From CAZONU01 sp965370045 (GTDB taxonomy: Bacteria > Planctomycetota > SZUA-567 > JAKLDR01), in NCBI GenBank assembly GCA_965370045.1, contig CBDUSI010000008.1:1-61844 (forward strand): a stretch of 61,844 bases of DNA, given 5' to 3'. The position numbers and the translations under genes were made by a program. A model generated the notes under the pieces. It saw nothing but the letters and a program-made list of their open reading frames with translations. It was not told where the DNA came from and did no database searches. Below are positions 35,534-43,000 of this stretch, in pieces. The stretch's first letter is position 1, and every line of letters begins with the position of its first letter.

Positions 35534-36459
35534 TCGAGGTCCGCGGGCTGGGCAAGACCTACGAGAACGGCACCCGCGCGCTGCGTGACGTCTCCTTCCA
35601 TGTGGGGGAGGGCGACATCTTCGCCTTCATCGGTCCCAACGGGGCGGGCAAGACCACCACCATTCGCATCCTGGTCACGCTGCTGGAGCCCACCGGCGGG
35701 GAAGCCACGGTCGGCGGGGAGGACGTGATCCGCTACCCCGACCGCGTCCGCCACCTGATCGGCTACATGCCCGACGACTTCGGGGTCTACCAGGGGGTGC
35801 GCGTCTGGGAGTATTTGGACTTCTTCGCCGCGGCCTACCGGCAGCCCCGCCTCCAGCGCCGCCGAGCCATCGACGACGTGATGACCCTCACCGACCTGGT
35901 CCCGCTGCGTGACCGCATGGTGGAGAACCTCTCCAAGGGCATGCGCCAGCGGCTGTGCCTGGCCAAGACCCTGGTGCACGACCCCAAGGTGCTGATCCTC
36001 GACGAGCCCGCCGCGGGGCTGGACCCCCGGGCGCGCATCGAGTTCCGGGCGCTCTTGAAGACCCTGGCGGGCATGGGCAAGACCATCCTGATCTCCTCGC
36101 ACATCCTCACCGAGCTGCGCGAGATATGCAACTCCTGCTGCATCATCGAGAAGGGGCGCATCCTGGCCAGCGGCAACGTCGAGGAGATGACCGAGCGGCT
36201 CCTGCCCATCAGGATCATCATGGTCAAGCTGCTCTCCAAGATCGACGAGGCCGCCGCCGAGCTGCGCAGGATCGACGGGGTGCTCGCCGCCGAGGTCGAC
36301 GGCCGCAACGTGCGCGTGGAGTTCCGCGGGGCGGACACCGAGATCCACGGACTGATGAAGCAGCTGGTCGAGAAAGGTCTGCCGGTGATCGGCCTGGAGG
36401 AGAAGGAGAGGGACATGGAAGCCCTCTTCATGCGCATCACCAAGGGGGAGCTGGCGTGA
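35530..36459 (+). CDS. ABC transporter ATP-binding protein
   Basis: A 309-residue ABC ATPase of the CcmA/GldA type. Walker A GPNGAGKT (residues about 37-44), Q-loop region YMPDDFGVYQG, signature LSKGMRQRL, Walker B VLILDEPAAGLDPR and the H-loop ISSHILTEL are intact. A C-terminal regulatory extension (about 220-309) ends EALFMRITKGELA, typical of exporters with separate permeases. GTG overlaps the previous stop, and its own stop overlaps the permease start. Confidence 0.95.
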   Translation: MIEVRGLGKTYENGTRALRDVSFHVGEGDIFAFIGPNGAGKTTTIRILVTLLEPTGGEATVGGEDVIRYPDRVRHLIGYMPDDFGVYQGVRVWEYLDFFAAAYRQPRLQRRRAIDDVMTLTDLVPLRDRMVENLSKGMRQRLCLAKTLVHDPKVLILDEPAAGLDPRARIEFRALLKTLAGMGKTILISSHILTELREICNSCCIIEKGRILASGNVEEMTERLLPIRIIMVKLLSKIDEAAAELRRIDGVLAAEVDGRNVRVEFRGADTEIHGLMKQLVEKGLPVIGLEEKERDMEALFMRITKGELA

Positions 36460-38186
36460 GGGAGCGACTCGAACAGAAGCTGCGCCGGCTGGGGGTCGCC
36501 CTGCAGAGCCCGATACTTGTAAGGGAGATGCGCGCCCTCCTGCGCGGTCGCAAGTTCTTCGTCAGCCACATGCTGCTCTTGACCGTGCTGGCCGGGGTGC
36601 TGCTGATCGCCGCGACCACCGCGGCGGCCGGCGACGAGAAGGGCGACCCCGCCCAAATCGGCCAAATACTCTACTGGGCCTTCTTCTTTGGGCTCAGCGT
36701 GGTGATCATCTTCCTGGTCCCGGCCTTCAGCTGCACGGCGATCACCACCGAGCGCGAGGGCAAGACCCTGGACCTGCTGCTGACCACCACCATTCGGCCC
36801 TGGGAGATCGTCTGGGGCAAGCTGCTGAGCGCGCTGACGGTGATACTCCTGTTCATGGCCTCGGCCCTGCCGCTGGTCACCGTGTGCTTCCTCTTCGGGG
36901 GCATCTCCCCCTGGGACCTGGCGGTGCTGTACATGCTGGTGCTCTTCGGCACCCTGGTGGTCAGCTCGGTGAGCCTGTCGGTCTCGGCGCACTGCCAGGA
37001 GTCGAAGTCCTCGGTGGTCATCTCCTACGTGCTGACCCTGATCATCGTGGTGGGCATGGTGGTAGTCTACTGGGCCATCGCCGACGCGCTGTTCGGGTCG
37101 GGCGCCGGGGGCCGGGGGGCCAGCGCCTTCTCGGCGGTGTTCACCGGCTACGACTGGAGGGAGCAGGCGCTGATCTTCCTGGCGCCGGCGTTCCTGGGCC
37201 TGTCCGTGTTCGCGGGCAACTTCGCGGCGGCCACCAACCGCCTGAAGCCGGCCACCGCCAACCGCTCCACCAGCGTGCGCGTGATCTGGATGATTTTCCT
37301 GATGGTGGCCCTGCTGCTCTACTGGCTCACCGCCTTCGTGGAGACCGACCTCGGCAAGATCCTCCCTACAGATTGGAGCGACTGGCTGGTCTGGTCCACA
37401 AGCGTCGCCGCGCCGCTCTTCTGGCTGGGCGTCATCTACTTCGCCAGCGAGGAGGCCCTGCTGCCCCCCCGGGTAGTCGAGGACAGCGCCAGGCTGAAAG
37501 GCCCGCTCCTGCCGCTGCGCATCTTCATGCCCGGCCCGTTGACCGGGGTGGCCTACGCGGCCTTCTTCGTGGGGCTGGTCCTCGGGGCGCTGACCTTCTT
37601 CAACTCGATGTTCGCCGCGGACGCCGGGGCCTCAAGCTGGGCCTGGCGGAACCTGCACGCCGCCGTGCCCCTGGCCCTCTTCCTGCTGGCCTCGGCGGGC
37701 ATTGCGGCGCTGTTCTCCAGCCTGGGCTTCACCCACCGCGGGGCCGGACTGGCCGCTTTCGGGGCCACCGCGCTGCTGGCCTTCGGGCCGCTCATCCTCC
37801 TGGCCGTCAAGGGCACCACCTCGTACGGCACGACCGAGAGCACTCTGTGGGGCGGGCACTACCTCAGCCCGGTGGTGGCCATGGTCGGCGCCTGGGACGA
37901 GGGGGGCGGCATCTCCGGCAAGGCGGGCAACGCCTGGCAGGTGGTGAAGCTGCCGGGGGGCATGATGTTCCCCCTGTGGGCGGTCACTTCGGCAGCCTAC
38001 GGGATGCTGACCGCGGTTGTCTGGGCGACGGCCGGCATCCGCATATACCGGCTGCGCGCCCGCTGGCAGCGTTCGCTCTCGGCCTCGACCGCCTCCGCCG
38101 CCCCGCGCGTGGCCGTGCCCGTCGCCAAGCCGGTCCCCGAGGCGAGTATCGCCAACGGGGGAGACGCCCCAGCAGAGGAAGGGTAA
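36456..38186 (+). CDS. ABC-2 type permease
   Basis: A 576-residue membrane protein with about twelve hydrophobic segments. The N-terminal PILVREMRALLRGRKFF and FSCTAITTEREGKTLDLLLTT are the ABC-2/GldF signature. Three TM-rich blocks follow, and the protein ends in a hydrophilic Ala/Pro tail. The GTG overlaps the ATPase stop (GTGA). With the two upstream genes it forms a three-gene transport unit. The substrate is unknown; gliding-type, antibiotic or surface-polymer export are all possible. Confidence 0.88.
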   Translation: MRERLEQKLRRLGVALQSPILVREMRALLRGRKFFVSHMLLLTVLAGVLLIAATTAAAGDEKGDPAQIGQILYWAFFFGLSVVIIFLVPAFSCTAITTEREGKTLDLLLTTTIRPWEIVWGKLLSALTVILLFMASALPLVTVCFLFGGISPWDLAVLYMLVLFGTLVVSSVSLSVSAHCQESKSSVVISYVLTLIIVVGMVVVYWAIADALFGSGAGGRGASAFSAVFTGYDWREQALIFLAPAFLGLSVFAGNFAAATNRLKPATANRSTSVRVIWMIFLMVALLLYWLTAFVETDLGKILPTDWSDWLVWSTSVAAPLFWLGVIYFASEEALLPPRVVEDSARLKGPLLPLRIFMPGPLTGVAYAAFFVGLVLGALTFFNSMFAADAGASSWAWRNLHAAVPLALFLLASAGIAALFSSLGFTHRGAGLAAFGATALLAFGPLILLAVKGTTSYGTTESTLWGGHYLSPVVAMVGAWDEGGGISGKAGNAWQVVKLPGGMMFPLWAVTSAAYGMLTAVVWATAGIRIYRLRARWQRSLSASTASAAPRVAVPVAKPVPEASIANGGDAPAEEG

Positions 38187-38192
38187 CCGCCC

Positions 38193-38945
38193 TTGGCCCG
38201 GAAGAGCGGCGCCCACCTGACGGAAATCTACTCGGCCATTCAGGGCGAGGGACCGGCGGTCGGCGAGCGCCAGATACTGGTCCGCCTGGCCGGCTGCAAC
38301 CGGCAGTGCCGCTACTGCGACACGGATACGGAGCCCCCGCGGACCTGCCGCGCCGAGCGCCGCGCCGGCAAGCGCAACTGGCAGCAGATTGCCAACCCGG
38401 TGAGCTCCGAGGCGGCCCTGGACGCGATTGAGCGCCTGGCCCGCCAGGTGCGTCACGAGTCGGTGGCCTGGACCGGCGGCGAGCCGCTGCTGTCCGAGCG
38501 CTTCCTGCGCTCGGTGCTGCCGCCCCTGCGCGCCCTGGGCCTCGGCCAGGACCTGCACACCAACGCGACGCTGCCGGCCAAGCTGGCGCCGCTTCTGGAG
38601 CTTTTTGATCGAATCTGCGCGGACCTCAAGCTGCCCACGGCGACTGGCGAGCACCTGGACTGGGAGGCGACCGCGCGCTTCCTCAAGCTGGCCCGGGGCA
38701 AGCTGCTGGCCGTGAAGATGGTGGTGGTCCGCGGCCTGCCCGGCGAGGAGTTCGAGCGCGCCCTGGACCTCGCCGCCGGTGCCGCGCCCAAGGCCACGCT
38801 GGTGCTCCAGCCGGTGACCCCCCTGGCCGCTGGCGCCGAGCCGCCCGAGCCGGGCGAGCTGCTGGGGCTGCAGGAACGCGCCCTGCGGACCTTCAAGCGC
38901 GTGCTGGTCATACCCCAGACCCACAAGATGACGGGGCAAATGTAG
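38193..38945 (+). CDS. queE: 7-carboxy-7-deazaguanine synthase-like radical SAM enzyme
   Basis: A 250-residue radical SAM protein. HLTEIYSAIQGEG at the start is the QueE hallmark; the cluster motif is CNRQCRYC (CxxxCxxC); AWTGGEPLL is the GGEP SAM site. QueE ring-contracts carboxy-tetrahydropterin on the queuosine route, which begins with folE (present here). The insert between the Cys motif and GGEP is short and Arg-rich, so some substrate difference is possible. TTG start with GGAAGGG upstream. The stop overlaps the radC GTG by one base. Confidence 0.88.
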   Translation: MARKSGAHLTEIYSAIQGEGPAVGERQILVRLAGCNRQCRYCDTDTEPPRTCRAERRAGKRNWQQIANPVSSEAALDAIERLARQVRHESVAWTGGEPLLSERFLRSVLPPLRALGLGQDLHTNATLPAKLAPLLELFDRICADLKLPTATGEHLDWEATARFLKLARGKLLAVKMVVVRGLPGEEFERALDLAAGAAPKATLVLQPVTPLAAGAEPPEPGELLGLQERALRTFKRVLVIPQTHKMTGQM

Positions 38946-40039
38946 TGGCCCGCAAGAGTTCCTCCGGCCCGGGCTCGACTCCCAAGCGGATAATGGGGCT
39001 GATCAAGAAACGGCTGCGCTCCGAAGCGGGCAAGGAGCTGGCCGGGTTCGTCAGGCGGGTCTCCGGCCGGGCCGGCGAGGAGGCCCGGCTCAACCTGGGC
39101 GAAGACCCCGAGGTGGGCCGCTTCCTGACCCGCCTGGGCTGGCTTGAAAAGAGGAAGACCGACCGGGCGCGCGCCCGGCGGGTGGGCGAGATTGTCGACG
39201 AGCTGGCCCGCGCCGCGGGCCTCGACCCGCTGGCCGCGGCGCTCTACCTGCGCCTTTTCGCCTCGGGCGAGGCGGCCCTGGGCACCGAGCCGGTCTGCGG
39301 AGAGATGCCCCGCTGCCTGGGCTGCGAGCTCGGCGGCGTCTGCCGCTACCGGCAGGGCGAGCTGTCCCAACCGGCGCCGGCCAGCACCGAACGGCCCGCC
39401 GAGCGCCTGCGCCGCGAGGGCGAGGACGCGCTGACCGGGACGGAGTTGGCCGCGCTGGTGCTCTCGGGGAAAGGGTTGAAGGAAGCCGAGGCGCTGGCCA
39501 CCGCCCGGCGGTTGCTGGGCGAGGCCGGCTCCCTGCGCGACCTGGCCGCCCGGCCCCTCAAGGAACTGGCCGCCGCCGAGGGCATGAGCGAGGAGCTGGC
39601 CCTGCGCCTCCGCGCCGCGCTGGCCCTGGCCCGCCGCTGGAACGTGGAGATCCGCGAGCAGGGCCGGCAGTTCAAGACCGGCCGGGACTTCTTCGAGTTC
39701 TTCGCCCCGCGCCTGCGCGACCTCAAGAAGGAAACCTTCTTCGTGGTGCTGCTCGACCAGAAGAACCGCTACATGGCCGCCGAGCCGGTGAGCACCGGGA
39801 CGCTGACCGGCTCGCTGGTTCATCCCCGGGAGGTCTTCAGACCGGCGATACGCGAGGCCGCGGCGGCGGTGGCCTTCGTGCACAACCACCCCTCGGGCAA
39901 CCCCAAGCCCAGCAAGGACGACCTGGAAATCACCGCGCGACTCCTGGAGGTCGGCAAGCTGGTCGGCCTGCGCGTATTGGACCACGTGATCGTCGGCGAG
40001 GAGGGTTACTTCTCTTTCGTCGAGGAGGGTTTGATCTAG
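38945..40039 (+). CDS. radC: RadC-family protein with N-terminal endonuclease III-like Fe-S segment
   Basis: A 364-residue protein, about 130 longer than ordinary RadC. Residues about 150-235 are the RadC helix-hairpin region (ERLRREGEDALTGTELAALV, AAAEGMSEELALRLRAA). The JAB/RadC metalloprotease-like domain follows, with VHNHPSGNPKPSKDDLEIT (near 311) and LDHVIVGEEGYFSF. The N-terminal 140 residues end in a cysteine set at 118, 124, 127 and 133 (C-x5-C-x2-C-x5-C), after a VGEIVDELARAAGLDP helix. This is very close to the C-x6-C-x2-C-x5-C cluster of endonuclease III. No catalytic HhH-GPD Lys/Asp pair is clear, so I read it as a degenerate glycosylase-like Fe-S module. Confidence 0.88.
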   Translation: MARKSSSGPGSTPKRIMGLIKKRLRSEAGKELAGFVRRVSGRAGEEARLNLGEDPEVGRFLTRLGWLEKRKTDRARARRVGEIVDELARAAGLDPLAAALYLRLFASGEAALGTEPVCGEMPRCLGCELGGVCRYRQGELSQPAPASTERPAERLRREGEDALTGTELAALVLSGKGLKEAEALATARRLLGEAGSLRDLAARPLKELAAAEGMSEELALRLRAALALARRWNVEIREQGRQFKTGRDFFEFFAPRLRDLKKETFFVVLLDQKNRYMAAEPVSTGTLTGSLVHPREVFRPAIREAAAAVAFVHNHPSGNPKPSKDDLEITARLLEVGKLVGLRVLDHVIVGEEGYFSFVEEGLI

Positions 40040-40056
40040 CAGTCCGTGAACTGCTA
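40037..40056. other. Stem-loop formed by two convergent stop codons
   Basis: TAGCAGT (40037-40043) and ACTGCTA (40050-40056) form a perfect 7-bp stem with a six-base loop. The left TAG is the radC stop; the right CTA is the stop of the minus-strand gene. No T run follows on either side, so its strength as a terminator is doubtful. Confidence 0.6.
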
Positions 40057-43000
40057 CCGCGCCGCGCGCCGTTCCTTGGCGATCACCTTGTTCGCGGCGT
40101 CGAAGAGCCTGAGCTCCAGCGCCTCGGTCACCCCGCGCGTGTAACTCGAATCTATCGACACCGTGCCCCCGTCCTTACAGGACCGGCTCTTGAGCTTCTT
40201 GGCGGCGCCGCCCCTCAGAATGGCGTAGAGCCTGAGCTTGGCGACGTTCGCGCCGTGCACCCGGGCCTTGATCTTGATCTTGGGCTTGAAGAGGTTGCCG
40301 CCCGTGCTCCACTTCTTGACCACGATGCGGTTGGCGGCCGGTTCCGACTTCGGCTTCGGCTTGGGCTTAGGCTTGGGCTTAGGCTTGGGGTCGGGCTTGG
40401 GGTCGGGCTTGGGGTCGGGCTTGGGGTCGGGCTTGGGTTCTGGTTTGGGTTCTGGTTTGGGTTCCCTGCCGGTGAGCTTGCCTATGCCGTAGTCCACCGA
40501 AGCTTTCGCAGAAGCTTTCGCAATGACCTTGCCAATCTTCTTGAAGATGTCGTCCAGGCCCTTGGGGCTTCTGGGGGTGGGTTTGGCAATGGTGCCTTTG
40601 AAAGTCAGGTAGAAGTCGCCCTTCTTCGCGACCGAGGTGAACACCTTGCGAACGTCCTTGCGCACCTTCTTTTCCGAATAGTACTTGCGAACGCCCTTGG
40701 GCAACAACCTGCCCGCCTTGGCGATCTCCTCAGCCCTGGCCCGATCGAGCCAGTGGTCCGGCAGTCGGTAGAAGATGAGGTGGCTCTTCCTGGCCAGCTT
40801 GCGATCGCCCTTGGCGTTGGCGAGCACGGCGAAGCCGCCCAGGAAGCCCATGGCCAGGGGGTCCTTGGAGACGGTCCTCAGCTTGAGGTTGCTGAACTTG
40901 ACCATCGGCCGGTCGCCTTCCATGGCCAGGGTCAGGCGGATCTCGGTGGGGTCGATGGCGTGCTCCTTGCCGTAGATCTCGCGGACGGCCTTGCCGCCGA
41001 AGAACTTGGCCAGGGCGCCCACGGAGCTGCCGAAGATCGGGAACTTGTCGAGGTTGTTGGCCTTGCCGTCCTTGATCTTGAGGCTGCCGTTGCCCTTCCA
41101 CGCCTTTATCTTGCTGGTCTCGAACCCCGTGCCGCTCCAGGCGACCGTGCCGGTAGCCTTGCCGTGGAAGATGTCCTTGTAACCCAGCGCGCCGCTGACC
41201 CCCTGGTTGACGTCCACGTTCTTGAGGGCCATTTCCCCGCGATGGGCGATATCCGGATGGTTGAGGTCGGCGCGGACGCTGCCCACTGCCTCGCCGGTGT
41301 AGGCCTTGGCCGTGAACTCCGTGACCGCGAAGACGTTGTCCTCCAGCGCAATCTTGCCGGCCAGGTCCATGAGCGCGTACTTGTCGTAGGTCACCCGATC
41401 AACCTGCAAGCTGCCCTTCAGGCGATAGCCCTTCAGGAACTCGTAGGGCTTCTCGTCGCCAGGCGTCTTCTTCTTCGCCCCGCCGGCGGCGGGCCTCTTC
41501 GCGGGCCCCGGCTTGGGCTTCCCGGCGCCCTTCTCCTCCGGCACCTCCATGGCCGCGAGAATCTCCTCGACCCTCACCTCCGGCGAGTGCAGCTCGACCA
41601 CCGCGGCCAGGCGGCCCAGGTCGGCCAGCAGGGGAGAGTCCTTCTTCGTGGAGGTGACCTTGCCAGTCTTGATTGCCAGCTTGCTCTCGTGCTTGTTCTT
41701 CTTGTTGACCACGCCCACGGTCAGCCTCTTGATGACCGCCAACCTGGTGCCCGCGGTCACGACCCCCGTGGCCCGCAAGCGCATGTTTGGCAGTTCCTCG
41801 AACTCGACACCGATGTCCTTGAGCTCGGCGCGGACCTTGAAGGTCAGGCCCGCCAGGCGCCCGGTGAAGAGGTCCTTCTCACTCTCGAGTATGGCCTTGA
41901 GGTCGCCGGCGGCGGAGAGCTCTCCCAGCTTCAGCCTGCCGTCGAACTTGAACTTCTTGAGCGCGGGCACCAGCCGCCGGACCTCCTCGGGCTCGAACTC
42001 GGGAATGGACAGGCGCACCTCGACCTTCCCGACGTCGATGGTCGTCTCCGACTGCCCCTTCCCGGCGCCGCCGGCGGCCAGCTTCTTGGCGAGACGCACG
42101 TCGGCGTTCCCCGAGCCGCTCAGCTTCAGGGGGCCGAAGCGGACCGCCAGGGAGCTCATCTCCAGGGACTTCTTCCGGGACTTCTTCCGGTCCTCGGGCT
42201 TCCAGCTGCCGACCAGCTTGACCGTGGCCGGCGTTCTGGCGGGCTTGTCCACCAGGTCGGCGAAGGCGATCGCCGCCCCGGTGGCGTCGAGGGCCAGCTC
42301 GACGCCGAACTCCTTGTCCGAGGTGCTGGTCAGCCGGCCGGTCAAACGCACTGGCCCCGAGCCCTCCAGGTCCTTGGGAATGCCCCCAAAGACCTTGCGG
42401 AGCTTGCCGATCACCGAGACGTCCGCGCTGCACTCCTCGAGCACCAGTGAGCCCGAGGGGTTCTTGAGCTTGAGGTCCAGCGCCTTGCCCTTGCCGTCCG
42501 CCGTCGGCACCTCGACCAGATGGAAGCCCTTCAGCCCGCCGGTGATCTTGACCTTGGCCAGGTTGGTGTCCACGATGCACTGCTCGATGTCCACGGTGCC
42601 CAGCGCCGTGTTGGCGTTCAGCGCGGCCACCGCGTTGCCCTCCAGCTTGAGGTCCGCGGGGAACCACCCGAAGCCGGCCAGGAGCGCGGTGGTCTTGCCC
42701 GCGTCGGGCACGTTGAGGCTGAGCCTGTAGGTACCGAGCATGCGCCCGTAGTCGCTGACCTTGCCGGAAAGTTCGAGGTTGCAGAAGGAGCTGGTCAACT
42801 TGACCGCCCGGGCCTCCAGGCTCTTCTTTTCCGTTTCGACGTCCAGGTTGGCCACCAGCTCCACGTTGGCGTCGCTCACGCCCTTCTCCGGCAGGTCCGG
42901 ACCGGTGATTCTCAGCCCGGTGATCTCCACCTTCAGCGCGCTGGTGAACTTCTGGGGCGAGCCCTTGACCCGGCCCTTGTCGATGCTGACCGTGCCGGCG

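Noticed and set aside
40346..40464. CRISPR-like tandem repeat
   Set aside because: Units are 12 bases with no spacers and lie in frame in a coding Lys-Pro tract.
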